From Mesonia hippocampi (GTDB lineage Bacteria; Bacteroidota; Bacteroidia; Flavobacteriales; Flavobacteriaceae): a DNA stretch of 64,000 bases. Every line of letters begins with the position of its first letter. Position 1 is the first letter of the stretch. Below, piece after piece: positions 8,074 to 16,763 of the stretch. Both the position numbers and the translations under genes were made by a program. Location of the stretch: NCBI RefSeq assembly GCF_014197445.1, contig NZ_JACIFO010000007.1, positions 1-64,000 on the forward strand. The letters are read 5' to 3'. The notes beneath the pieces are model-generated. The model made no database searches and was not told the origin of the DNA. It was given only the letters and a program-made list of their open reading frames with translations.

Positions 8074-9345
8074 ATGCTTAGCTATCTAGTAACCGTAAAC
8101 CTGTTTCTAATTTTATTTTGGGTATTCTATAAGTTTAGCTTATCTAGAGAAACCTCTTTTGCCATAAACAGGTTTTTATTATGCAGTGTGCCTGTGGTGC
8201 TTCTTGTAGCGCCTTTGTTAGAATTTAATTTTCTAAAAACACCTGTGCCAAAAGCGGTAGAGCAATTATGGCTATTAGAGCCTGTTTTTGTAAACAATTC
8301 CATCAAGCAGCAAGAAAGCACAACAGGGGTAGGGATTGTAGCTTACCTCACATGGTTTTATGCTTTGGGAGTTCTAATGGGTGTATTAAGGTTAGGAATA
8401 CTTGGTTTTCGAGTTGTTAGAATTCAGCAAAAAGCAAGAAAGAAACAACACCAAGGCATTGATTATTATTGTGTAGAAGACAGCAAACAGGCATTTACCT
8501 TTTTAGGAAAAATCATGATAGGAGAGGGAATCTCTAAAGCAATGCTTCCCATTATTTTACAACACGAGCGAGTGCATGTAAAACAAAGACATAGCTTAGA
8601 TTTATGTTTCTACGAAATTTTAAAATTGCTGTGCTGGTTTAATCCTGTGGTTTATAAACTGCAAAAAGAACTCGGTTTAGTTCATGAGTATTTAGTAGAT
8701 AGCGAAGTAACCAAACATATTCCTAAGAAAAAATATTATACAGAACTGCTAAACGCAAGCTTTAGTACTTCTCAAGTTTCATTCATCAATTCATTAGTCA
8801 ATTATTCATTCATCAAAAAACGAATTATTATGTTACAAAAATCAACTCCCACCCGTCGGACCAAATTAAAGTATTTAGGAATATTACCTTTTTTCCTTCT
8901 TTTGTTTACTTATGTTTCCTGTGTTAAGGAAAACAAAACCGAAACTCCTGAAGCCACCTCGCCAACAACCACAACAAAAAATACAGTAACTACACAAGAG
9001 TTTGGATTTGCAGAAGTAGATCAAGCACCTATATTTCCAGGTTGTGAAGAAGCTACAGATGCAAAACAATGTATGTCTGAAAAAGTTAAGGCTTTCGTAA
9101 ACGAAAATTTTGATGTGAACCGCGTAAAAGAACAAGCAGAAAAAGGTACACAACGAGCTTATGTACGTTTTAAGATAGATAAAAATGGTAACATAACCAA
9201 CATCGAAGCTAGAGCCTCGCATAAACGTATAGCCGAAGAAGCCAAACGTGTGGTAGGAATGTTGCCCGCTATGAAGCCCGCAATGCATCAAGGGCAAACA
9301 ATAGGTGTGTTATATTCTTTGCCCATTACATTTAAAAATGAGTAA
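8074..9345 (+). CDS. M56 family metallopeptidase (BlaR1-like) with TonB-like C-terminal domain
   Basis: The 423-residue protein begins with three or four membrane helices, followed by the M56 peptidase domain with the zinc motif HERVH (His164-Glu165, His168) and a conserved NPVVY segment. A further membrane helix lies near residues 265-285 (FFLLLFTYVSC). The C-terminal part (about 320-423) looks like a TonB C-terminal domain (PIFPGCE, YVRFKIDKNGNITNIEA). There is no penicillin-binding sensor domain as in BlaR1. In the family the peptidase inactivates the partner BlaI repressor on signal, and the TonB-like end may sense or contact an envelope partner (inference). It is in an operon with blaI and a TPR gene. 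Confidence 0.85.
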   Translation: MLSYLVTVNLFLILFWVFYKFSLSRETSFAINRFLLCSVPVVLLVAPLLEFNFLKTPVPKAVEQLWLLEPVFVNNSIKQQESTTGVGIVAYLTWFYALGVLMGVLRLGILGFRVVRIQQKARKKQHQGIDYYCVEDSKQAFTFLGKIMIGEGISKAMLPIILQHERVHVKQRHSLDLCFYEILKLLCWFNPVVYKLQKELGLVHEYLVDSEVTKHIPKKKYYTELLNASFSTSQVSFINSLVNYSFIKKRIIMLQKSTPTRRTKLKYLGILPFFLLLFTYVSCVKENKTETPEATSPTTTTKNTVTTQEFGFAEVDQAPIFPGCEEATDAKQCMSEKVKAFVNENFDVNRVKEQAEKGTQRAYVRFKIDKNGNITNIEARASHKRIAEEAKRVVGMLPAMKPAMHQGQTIGVLYSLPITFKNE

Positions 9346-10503
9346 ATGCGACAATTACTATGCTTAGGGATGTTAATTGCCCATCAAGTAACTCTAGCAC
9401 AAACCCCAATACAAGTAGCAGATAGCTTAATCAATGTAGGTAATTATACCGCAGCCTTGCATATTTATAACGAACAAAGCCCAACGGCAAGAAAGTATTC
9501 AAGGCTGGGGAATATTTATGAAGCCCTTGGAAATCATCAGAAAGCAAAAGTAAACTATAAAAAAGCAATACGTATAGATACAAGCTTTTTAATAGCTGCT
9601 GTACGTTATGCCAAGTTGCTGTATAAAACAAAGAATTTTCAAGAATCAGACAGTGTTTTTAAGCAATTAAGCCATCGATTTCCTAATAACCCCGACTTTT
9701 ATTTTCAACGGGCAAAAGCATTAATCAAACAGCAAGATACCTTAGCGTACCCCCTGTTAAATACAGTTGTTTTATTAGATGGAAATCATCAAGAAGCTTT
9801 GTATGAATTAGCAAAATACAATTTAAGTAAGCGCAGGTTTAAGGCTACCAATGCCTTAGCTTTACAAGCCTTAAAAACCTATCCTAGCAATCCTAAAACA
9901 GTAGGTGTTTTAGCCCAAAGTAAGTTTATGCAAAAACAGTATAAAGAAGCCATAGCGCATTACCAACATTTAATAAAGTTAAACTATGGTTCTGAATATG
10001 TATATACTAATTTAGCAAACGCTTATTTTAATGTATCGGAGTATAAATATGCCATAGAAAATTATAAAAAAGCCCAAGAAATCAATCAGCATGACCCTAT
10101 GCTGTACTACCAATTAGGGATGTGTTATTTTCAACAGGGCAATTATAATAGCGCTGTAAAATATTATCATTTTGCGTTACTTTTAGAAGAAAAATCATTA
10201 AAAGAATATTATCGTCAATTAGGTTTTTCTTACAAGAAATTAGAAAACTATAAAGAAGCCATAACCTATTTAAAACAAGCAGTAGCCGAAGATGCTTTTG
10301 ATTATCGAGCAAAATATGAACTGGCAGTAGTAGCCGATAATTATTATAAAGATAAAACAATAGCCATTACTTATTATGAAAGCTTTTTAAAAACCTTTAA
10401 AGCATATCCCGCAGCAGCAGTTTATTATAAATTGGCAGCACAACGATTAAGGCATTTGTATAAAGAAATACATTTAGAAAACAAATCACCTAGCCCTAAA
10501 TAA
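9346..10503 (+). CDS. tetratricopeptide repeat protein, exported
   Basis: A 385-residue protein with a signal peptide (cut near residue 19, TLA-Q) and about eight to nine TPR units covering the rest, for example YSRLGNIYEALGNHQKAK and YTNLANAYFNVSEYKYA. TPR arrays bind other proteins; no enzymatic domain is seen. The ATG follows the M56 stop codon with no gap (TAA-ATG), so it is the third gene of the BlaI-M56 operon and probably works with the peptidase in the periplasm or outer membrane. Confidence 0.85.
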   Translation: MRQLLCLGMLIAHQVTLAQTPIQVADSLINVGNYTAALHIYNEQSPTARKYSRLGNIYEALGNHQKAKVNYKKAIRIDTSFLIAAVRYAKLLYKTKNFQESDSVFKQLSHRFPNNPDFYFQRAKALIKQQDTLAYPLLNTVVLLDGNHQEALYELAKYNLSKRRFKATNALALQALKTYPSNPKTVGVLAQSKFMQKQYKEAIAHYQHLIKLNYGSEYVYTNLANAYFNVSEYKYAIENYKKAQEINQHDPMLYYQLGMCYFQQGNYNSAVKYYHFALLLEEKSLKEYYRQLGFSYKKLENYKEAITYLKQAVAEDAFDYRAKYELAVVADNYYKDKTIAITYYESFLKTFKAYPAAAVYYKLAAQRLRHLYKEIHLENKSPSPK

Positions 10504-10550
10504 TCGATATAAATTGGTAACGGACTAAAAATAGCTATTTAAGATATTAA

Positions 10551-10779
10551 TTGTATTTTTAGTTATGAGTGATAGTGTTAAATAAAAAAGCCAAAAAGAT
10601 ATACATACCATAACCTATAAAAAAGCGAAGCCCAACAAGTGGGCTTCAGGCGGTACGAGCCGCCCGAAGCGTAACAGGTCCCTTTGAATTGTAAAAATAC
10701 AAAAAAATATACAACATAAAACGAATAGTTGTAATTAGCTTTCAAAATTGTACTTTTAGTTATGATTGATAGTATTAAA
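10551..10779. repeat. structured non-coding element flanked by 32-bp imperfect direct repeats
   Basis: Two 32-bp segments, 10551-10582 and 10748-10779, agree at 29 of 32 positions (core TTTTAGTTATG, GATAGT, TTAAA). Between them lie two mutually exclusive GC-rich hairpins in an otherwise AT-rich region: GAAGCCC/GGGCTTC (10627-10633 with 10641-10647), and GCTTC-A-GGCGG with CCGCC-C-GAAGC (10643-10653 with 10660-10670). No open frame fits. It could be a small non-autonomous mobile repeat, a small RNA or a cassette remnant. The rest of the gap between 10503 and 10980 shows nothing further that I can name. Confidence 0.5.
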
Positions 10780-10979
10780 CTCACCACAAAAACTAATTTA
10801 CGTTAATGTTGTTTTCTATGAGGTCTTATTATTCATAAATCACGTAAAGTACTAAATATTAAGGTTTGATAGGTAAGAAGCCCGCAATCTTCTACTACTC
10901 ATACAATTTATCGTTGTGGTGCATTTGGAGCAACCATTCGATAAAATCTTAATCTACAGTAAAAATAAAATATATTAAA

Positions 10980-11405
10980 ATGAAAAAAGCACTAATCCTA
11001 ATTATAATTGGAATATCATTTTTTAGCTGTTCAAGTGATGACGATAACGGAAATCAAAATAACTGTGATTTTAAAACTATAATAAATAAAAATCAATATG
11101 AAGCTGCCCCATCAGACCCTTTAGCGATTAACAGTTTAGAGATAAACGACAGCTGTTTGAAAATTAATTTTAGTTCGAGTGGTTGTAGTGGAGAAACCTG
11201 GGAAATAAAATTAATCGATTCAGAAGATATTATGGAATCAAATCCACCTCAGAGGAATTTAAGATTGTCATTAAAAAATGAGGAAGTTTGTTTAGCAATA
11301 GTAACAAAAGAATTGACTTTTGATATTTCAAATTTACAAATTGGTGGAAACCAAGTCCAATTGAACATTACGAATTCTGAAGAAATAATTGTATACGAAT
11401 ATTAA
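10980..11405 (+). CDS. small lipoprotein of unknown function
   Basis: A 141-residue protein with a lipoprotein signal peptide (FFSC, lipid-modified Cys17) followed by SSDDDN, the usual Bacteroidota lipoprotein export signal for the cell surface. The mature part has four more cysteines, beta-rich segments and no recognised domain. It is preceded by a long non-coding stretch and followed by a short GTTGTACAAC-type repeat, and looks like a singly acquired gene. No function can be assigned. Confidence 0.7.
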   Translation: MKKALILIIIGISFFSCSSDDDNGNQNNCDFKTIINKNQYEAAPSDPLAINSLEINDSCLKINFSSSGCSGETWEIKLIDSEDIMESNPPQRNLRLSLKNEEVCLAIVTKELTFDISNLQIGGNQVQLNITNSEEIIVYEY

Positions 11406-11554
11406 AAACGTTGTACAACAAAGAACTGTTACACAAGCCTATAACTTTGTCTAAATTGATATTATATAAACCGTAAGCCTCCCCAAAAACAGAACTGTTT
11501 AAAAGTAGAAAAATAATTTTAACTTTGACATTATTATAAAACAGAAACGAAACA

Positions 11555-12823
11555 GTGAAATTAAAACAAAGAAGAAAATTAGTAACATACTTAAATATTT
11601 TAGACCAACCTGTCCGATTTAACCCATTCGTTTTCAGTCGGACTTTTTTATTATGGGCTTTACTTGGGTTAATTGGAGGAATAATTGCAGGAATTTATTG
11701 GATTGGACTTGAGTTTCTGACCCACCAATTAGCTTTTTTTAATGGTTGGCAAGTAATTCCTGTAATGGCAATTTGCGGGCTTTTAGCAGGCTTGGTAATT
11801 CACTTCATTGGAGACCCAGGAGAAATACATTTAATCGTAAACAACATTCGGTTCAACAAAGGAAAACTTGACCCTAGAAACAATCCGTCAATGATTCTCT
11901 CCTCATTACTATGTGTTGCTTCAGGAGGAAGCCTTGGACCCGAAGCACCATTAGTTCAAGTGACAGGCTCAACAGGAACTTGGTTAGGTAAATTGTTAAG
12001 GCTTAAAGGAGAAGAATTACGGTCATTAAGTATCGCAGGAATGGCTTCAGGATTTACAGCATTGTTCGGTGCTCCTTTAGGCGGTAGTCTTTTTTCTTTA
12101 GAAATACTTCACCACAAACACGCAGTTGAATATTACAAAGCCATTATTCCTGCATTTGTTTCAAGTTGTTTTAGTTACTTGGTGTTTGCATTAATCATTC
12201 ATTTAGGACTTGGCCCAGTATGGGACTTATCAGCTTATGAATATTCAGGGATTTTTGATTTTGGTTATGCCGTTCTATTTGCAGCAGTTGGAGCTACTTT
12301 TGGATGGGCTTTTATTTTTTGTACCAAATTTTTTAAATCTTTATTTGAGAAAAAACCAATTCCCATTTATATCAAAACGCTAATTGGAGGAATTTTACTT
12401 GGAGTAATCGCATTCTACTTTCCAATAACAAGATACTTTGGACATCACGAAATTAACGAACTGCTTTCAGGGAATTTCTCATTGACTTTGTTGTTTGCTA
12501 TTTTAATTTTCAAGATTATAGCCATTTCAATAACAGTTACATCAGGTTGGAGAGGTGGATTTATCATTCCTTTGTTTTTTGTAGGAGCAACCTTAGGACT
12601 AATTATTCATCAACTATTCCCAACAATAAATCTGTCATTAGCAATAGTTAGCTGTATGGCTGCAATTAATGCTTGCGTAACTCGAACACCTATGAGTACA
12701 ACCATTTTACTTGCAACATTGACCGGATTTGGACATTTTATCCCTATCTTATTCGCAAGTTTAACAGGCTATTTTTTAGCACCAAAAATACCCTTTATTG
12801 GCTCACAAATGGAAAAAGAATAA
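11555..12823 (+). CDS. ClC family chloride channel / H+-Cl- antiporter
   Basis: A 422-residue polytopic membrane protein with the ClC signatures: SGGSLGPEAPLVQ (selectivity filter with the gating Glu in GPE), WRGGFIIPLFF, and TRTPMSTTILL. The length fits a bacterial ClC without CBS domains. The start is a GTG at 11555; no closer ATG gives the conserved N-terminus. It stands alone between non-coding stretches. Presence of the gating glutamate suggests proton-coupled transport, but channel versus antiporter cannot be decided here. Confidence 0.88.
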   Translation: MKLKQRRKLVTYLNILDQPVRFNPFVFSRTFLLWALLGLIGGIIAGIYWIGLEFLTHQLAFFNGWQVIPVMAICGLLAGLVIHFIGDPGEIHLIVNNIRFNKGKLDPRNNPSMILSSLLCVASGGSLGPEAPLVQVTGSTGTWLGKLLRLKGEELRSLSIAGMASGFTALFGAPLGGSLFSLEILHHKHAVEYYKAIIPAFVSSCFSYLVFALIIHLGLGPVWDLSAYEYSGIFDFGYAVLFAAVGATFGWAFIFCTKFFKSLFEKKPIPIYIKTLIGGILLGVIAFYFPITRYFGHHEINELLSGNFSLTLLFAILIFKIIAISITVTSGWRGGFIIPLFFVGATLGLIIHQLFPTINLSLAIVSCMAAINACVTRTPMSTTILLATLTGFGHFIPILFASLTGYFLAPKIPFIGSQMEKE

Positions 12824-12932
12824 AAATGTAGCTTATAAATATTTGCACCAAATTTATTAGATAGTCTATTTCTTAAAAAGGGAGGTTACAGATAAATTTT
12901 CTTTTTTAAGTGTGTGAAATTTTAAGTTATAT

Positions 12933-12967
12933 AAAAAAGGCTTGGGATATGACCCAAGCCTTTTTTT
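12933..12967 (+). terminator. rho-independent terminator
   Basis: AAAAAAGGCTTGGG (12933-12946) pairs perfectly with CCCAAGCCTTTTTT around a 6-base loop, with a T run. It lies between the convergent ClC and yceI genes and probably works in both directions. Confidence 0.85.
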
Positions 12968-13032
12968 ATTTCAAAGCTTTTAAGATATTACTTTTGTTAA
13001 TTTAGGACAAGCTTTAAGCGTACCCTGTACAA

Positions 13033-13692
13033 TTATTTTTTTGCTTCTACAGTAAATTGCAAAGTAAAGTTATCGCTAATTACTCTATCTTTAGCTACGT
13101 CTTTAAAAACAGAACCAGAATTAAAGTTGATTTTCCAATCGGTACGGTCTATTGTAAAAGGTTCGCTAACAAGGGTCAACATCCCGTTTTCTTCAGAAAC
13201 TTTTACAGGAACCTCAATATTATTGGTGATGCCTTTAAGGGTTAAATTCCCTTTAAGCGCTTTTCCTTTTTCATGTCCTGTAACCTCGAAAGTTGCTGTT
13301 GGGAAATCCTTTACGTCAAAGAAATCAGATTTTTGCTTATCGTTAGTTCCTTTTAAGTGTCCTTCAAGCATTTCTTTTTCTTCACCTTCTACATCAGTAG
13401 CGTTGATAGAATTCATATCAATAACTACTTTTCCGCTTTCAATAAGCCCTTCTTTTACAGAAAAAACACCCTCTTTTAAATTTACAGTTCCAAAGTGTTT
13501 TCCTCCAATTACCTTAGCACCTTCCCATTTCAAGGTAGAATTGTCTGTAGAAACCTTGTAGGCAACAGCTTCAACGGTTGGTTTAGCCGTTTCTTGAGCA
13601 TCGGAGGTAGTCGTTTTTTTGTCGTTTTTACAAGCAACTGTTGTAGCCGTAAGGACAGCAACTACAAAAACATTCATCAATAATTTTTTCAT
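13033..13692 (-). CDS. YceI family lipoprotein
   Basis: A 219-residue protein. The N-terminus is a lipoprotein signal peptide (TTVAC, Cys21). Residues about 45-217 form the YceI lipocalin-like beta barrel, which in the family binds polyisoprenoid or other amphipathic molecules in the periplasm (STLKWEGAKVIGGKHFGTV, LTLKGIT, FTIDRTDWKINFNSG). A -7 box on the minus strand lies upstream. Monocistronic. The exact ligand is unknown. Confidence 0.9.
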   Translation of the reverse strand: MKKLLMNVFVVAVLTATTVACKNDKKTTTSDAQETAKPTVEAVAYKVSTDNSTLKWEGAKVIGGKHFGTVNLKEGVFSVKEGLIESGKVVIDMNSINATDVEGEEKEMLEGHLKGTNDKQKSDFFDVKDFPTATFEVTGHEKGKALKGNLTLKGITNNIEVPVKVSEENGMLTLVSEPFTIDRTDWKINFNSGSVFKDVAKDRVISDNFTLQFTVEAKK

Positions 13693-13717
13693 AATGGTGA
13701 TTTTTAAAGTTTACATA

Positions 13718-13725
13718 CAAAAATA
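13718..13725 (-). promoter_or_regulatory. -7 promoter element of the yceI gene
   Basis: The minus strand reads TATTTTTG, a match to the Bacteroidota TAnnTTTG box, 26 bases upstream of the yceI start codon. Confidence 0.55.
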
Positions 13726-13780
13726 ACAGACTTTTTCATATTTAGTATTAAATAAATAATAAAAAAATCAAGCGTGACAT

Positions 13781-13813
13781 TTTGACATTTTTATAAGCTT
13801 GGCAGTACATTTG
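13781..13813 (+). promoter_or_regulatory. grpE-dnaJ promoter
   Basis: TTTG at 13781-13784 and TACATTTG at 13806-13813, 21 bases apart, match the Bacteroidota -33 and -7 elements. They lie 35 bases upstream of grpE. No obvious heat-shock (CIRCE) inverted repeat is seen. Confidence 0.65.
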
Positions 13814-13847
13814 CTTATGCAAGAACACAATGCTTAATTAAAAAGTT

Positions 13848-14420
13848 ATGAGTAAGAAAGAAAACCCGCAAACAGCAGAAAAAGCAACGGCAACAGATAT
13901 AAATACAAACGAAGAAAGAGCAGCAGAAACCTCTAAGCAAACCAATGAAACTCCACAAGAGGAGGAGAAAACAGAGGTAGAGCAGCTTAAAGAAGAATTA
14001 GAGAAAGAAAAAGATAAATTTTTACGTTTATTTGCAGAATTTGAAAACTATAAACGTCGTACCAGTAAGGAACGCGTAGAGCTTTTTAAAACCGCAGGAC
14101 AAGAGGTAATGCAAGCCATGCTTCCGGTGTTAGACGATTTTGACAGGGCTTTATTAGAAATAGGGAAAAGCTCGGACAAAACCTTGTTTGATGGGGTGAA
14201 ATTAATTAATAATAAATTTTACGAAACCTTAAAAAGCAAAGGTTTAGAGGTGATGAATGTAAAAGCAGGCGATAGTTTTGATGCCGATTTGCATGAAGCC
14301 GTAACCCAAATTCCTGCTCCAGATAAAAAGCTAAAAGGTAAAATTGTAGATGTAGTGGAAAAGGGATATACTTTAGGAGAGAAAATTATTAGATTTCCAA
14401 AAGTAGTTACCGGGAAATAA
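13848..14420 (+). CDS. grpE: nucleotide exchange factor GrpE
   Basis: A 190-residue protein with a long charged N-terminal region, a coiled coil (about residues 45-80, EEEKTEVEQLKEELEKEKD) and the GrpE core FAEFENYKRRTSKERVELF, LPVLDDFDRAL, and the C-terminal beta domain ending GYTLGEKIIRFPKVVTGK. GrpE releases ADP from DnaK in the cytoplasmic Hsp70 cycle. It is in an operon with dnaJ 42 bases downstream; dnaK is not in the window. Confidence 0.97.
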   Translation: MSKKENPQTAEKATATDINTNEERAAETSKQTNETPQEEEKTEVEQLKEELEKEKDKFLRLFAEFENYKRRTSKERVELFKTAGQEVMQAMLPVLDDFDRALLEIGKSSDKTLFDGVKLINNKFYETLKSKGLEVMNVKAGDSFDADLHEAVTQIPAPDKKLKGKIVDVVEKGYTLGEKIIRFPKVVTGK

Positions 14421-14462
14421 AGTAATCAAGCTTAATAACAATAAGCTAGAAAAACAGGATTA

Positions 14463-15581
14463 ATGAAAGAAGATTATTACGAAATATTAGGAATAAGCAA
14501 AGGAGCAAGCGCTGCAGAAATAAAGAAAGCCTACCGAAAGATGGCGGTAAAATATCATCCAGATAAAAATCCGGATGACAAAACGGCTGAAGAAAAATTT
14601 AAAAAAGCAGCCGAGGCATACGAAGTGCTTAGCAACCCAGACAAAAAAGCACGTTACGACCAATTTGGGCATTCTGCATTTGAAGGTGCCGGCGGCTTTG
14701 GTGGCGGCGGTGGCATGAATATGGATGACATATTTAGCCAGTTTGGCGATATTTTTGGTGGTGCTTTTGGTGGTGGTTTCTCAGGTTTTGGCGGCGGCGG
14801 AGGTCGTCAAGCACGAGTAAAAGGAAGCAACTTGCGTATTCGTGTTAAACTTACCTTGGAAGAAATTGCTAACGGAGTAGAGAAAAAAATAAAAGTTAAA
14901 CGAAAAGTACAAGCTCCAGGAACCACCTATAAAACATGCCCTAGTTGTAATGGATCTGGCCAGGTTACCAAAATTTCTAATACAATTTTAGGAAGAATGC
15001 AAACCTCGGCGCCTTGTACACAATGTAGCGGAAGCGGACAAATAATAGATAAAAAACCTGCTGATGCCGATGCGCATGGATTAAAAGTTAGCGAAGAAAC
15101 GGTAGCCATAAAGATACCTGCTGGAGTAGAGGATGGTATGCAGCTAAAAGTATCGGGAAAAGGAAACGATGCGCCAGGAAACGGAATCCCAGGCGATTTA
15201 CTGGTACTTATAGAAGAAAAGCAACACGAGCACTTGCAGCGTGAAGGTGATAACTTGCATTACGATTTATACATCACTATTGCTGATGCTGCTTTAGGAG
15301 CATCTAAAGAAATTTCGACCGTAAATGGTAAAGTGAGAATAAAAGTAGAACCAGGCGTGCAAAGTGGTAAAATACTTAGGCTTAGAGGAAAAGGAATTCC
15401 GAGTTTGCAAGGTTATGGTAAAGGAGACTTGCTTGTACACGTAAATGTATGGACGCCAAAAACCTTAACAAAAGAGCAACGAGAATTTTTTGAACGCATG
15501 AAAGATGATGATAACTTTAAACCAAATCCAGAGAAAGGCGATAAATCTTTTTTTGAGAAAGTTAAAGATATGTTCTCTTAA
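14463..15581 (+). CDS. dnaJ: chaperone protein DnaJ with a reduced zinc-binding domain
   Basis: A 372-residue Hsp40 co-chaperone that delivers substrates to DnaK and stimulates its ATPase. It has a J domain (residues 1-70, HPD in KYHPDKNP), a Gly/Phe-rich linker (about 75-118) and two C-terminal beta-sandwich domains. Between these, a canonical DnaJ has four CxxCxGxG motifs; here only two are visible (CPSCNGSG and CTQCSGSG). The first and fourth positions, which form zinc site I, are replaced (for example by APGTTY), so only one zinc site can form. As far as I remember this reduction is usual in flavobacteria, not a local mutation. Confidence 0.95.
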   Translation: MKEDYYEILGISKGASAAEIKKAYRKMAVKYHPDKNPDDKTAEEKFKKAAEAYEVLSNPDKKARYDQFGHSAFEGAGGFGGGGGMNMDDIFSQFGDIFGGAFGGGFSGFGGGGGRQARVKGSNLRIRVKLTLEEIANGVEKKIKVKRKVQAPGTTYKTCPSCNGSGQVTKISNTILGRMQTSAPCTQCSGSGQIIDKKPADADAHGLKVSEETVAIKIPAGVEDGMQLKVSGKGNDAPGNGIPGDLLVLIEEKQHEHLQREGDNLHYDLYITIADAALGASKEISTVNGKVRIKVEPGVQSGKILRLRGKGIPSLQGYGKGDLLVHVNVWTPKTLTKEQREFFERMKDDDNFKPNPEKGDKSFFEKVKDMFS

Positions 15582-15614
15582 GTTAATTTTTTAACAAAAT
15601 TTTATATATATTTG

Positions 15615-15650
15615 AATATCACTAACAATGTTGGTGATATTTTCTTTTTC
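15615..15650 (+). terminator. terminator after dnaJ
   Basis: AATATCACTAAC (15615-15626) pairs with GTTGGTGATATT (15630-15641), one wobble, 3-base loop, followed by a T-rich run. Confidence 0.75.
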
Positions 15651-15830
15651 ATAGCAATTTTTTTCCCATCCTTGGTTGTGTGATTACAATAAGGGTGGGT
15701 TTTATTTTTAAAAAGTTAAAGAAAATTCTACATTCGTATTTGAAATTAATATTAGTATAGATTTTCTATAAAATAACAGACTAAACTATAGTAATATAAT
15801 TACCTTTAACCTATAAGCACTTAAACAATA

Positions 15831-16763
15831 ATGAAAGATATGCTCTTAGTTGCCGAGGAAGTAAGCAAAGCCTATGGCAATTATACTGCTTTAAACAAAA
15901 TGTCTATTCAGGTGCCAAAGCAAAGCATTTTTGGTATTTTAGGCCCTAATGGAGCAGGTAAAACTACTTTTATTCGTATAATCAACCAGATTACCTTACC
16001 CGATTCTGGAAAAATTTGGTTAGACGGAGAACCTTTGCAACCTAAGCACGTACAATATATAGGCTACCTTCCGGAAGAACGCGGCTTATATAAAAGCATG
16101 ACGGTAGGCGCGCAAGCTCTATATTTAGCACAATTAAAAGGCTTAAGTAAAAAAGAAGCTAAAAGACGTTTAGAATATTGGTTTGAGCGTTTAGAAATAA
16201 TGGGCTGGTGGAATAAAAAAATACAAGAACTCTCTAAAGGGATGGCTCAAAAAATACAATTTATTGTAACGGTATTGCACCAACCTAAGCTTTTAATTTT
16301 CGATGAACCTTTTAGTGGTTTTGACCCTGTAAATGCAAACCTTATTAAAGATGAAATTCTTAAATTAAAAGAAGACGGAGCTACGATTTTATTTTCTACA
16401 CACCGTATGGAAAGCGTGGAGGAAATGTGTGATTATATGGCACTCATCAATAAGTCTAATAAATTGATAGATGGTAAGGTAACAGACCTTAAGCAAGAAT
16501 ACAAAACCAATACTTATCAGGTGGAAATTGTAACCCAGCAGCAAGCGGAATTAACAGAGGTGTTAACTACGCATTTTAATTTGCTACCAAATAAGTTTAG
16601 CAGCATTCATCAAGGAGAGAAGTTTACCATACGTTTAAAAACAGGGCAAACCGTAAACCAACTTTTACAAGTACTTATAAAGTATGGAGAAGTACATCAT
16701 TTTGTAGAGCAAATCCCATCGGTTAACGATATTTTTATTCAAACAGTTACAGCAAATGCGTAG
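15831..16763 (+). CDS. ABC transporter ATP-binding protein (NatA-like)
   Basis: A 310-residue ATPase of the ABC-2 exporter type. Walker A is GPNGAGKTT (near 38-46), the signature loop is LSKGMAQK (a common NatA-type variant of LSGGQ) and Walker B is LLIFDEPFSGFDP. The C-terminal extension beyond residue 220 is typical of NatA-like exporters. The permease gene overlaps by 8 bases, so the two subunits are translationally coupled. NatAB-type pumps export sodium or small toxic molecules; the cargo here is unknown. Confidence 0.9.
   Translation: MKDMLLVAEEVSKAYGNYTALNKMSIQVPKQSIFGILGPNGAGKTTFIRIINQITLPDSGKIWLDGEPLQPKHVQYIGYLPEERGLYKSMTVGAQALYLAQLKGLSKKEAKRRLEYWFERLEIMGWWNKKIQELSKGMAQKIQFIVTVLHQPKLLIFDEPFSGFDPVNANLIKDEILKLKEDGATILFSTHRMESVEEMCDYMALINKSNKLIDGKVTDLKQEYKTNTYQVEIVTQQQAELTEVLTTHFNLLPNKFSSIHQGEKFTIRLKTGQTVNQLLQVLIKYGEVHHFVEQIPSVNDIFIQTVTANA

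Noticed and set aside
8884-9297. 137-residue minus-strand open frame
   Set aside because: It is fully inside the M56/TonB gene, with cysteine- and phenylalanine-rich composition typical of an antisense shadow.
13127-13561. 144-residue plus-strand open frame
   Set aside because: It lies antisense to yceI, whose family match and lipobox are clear.
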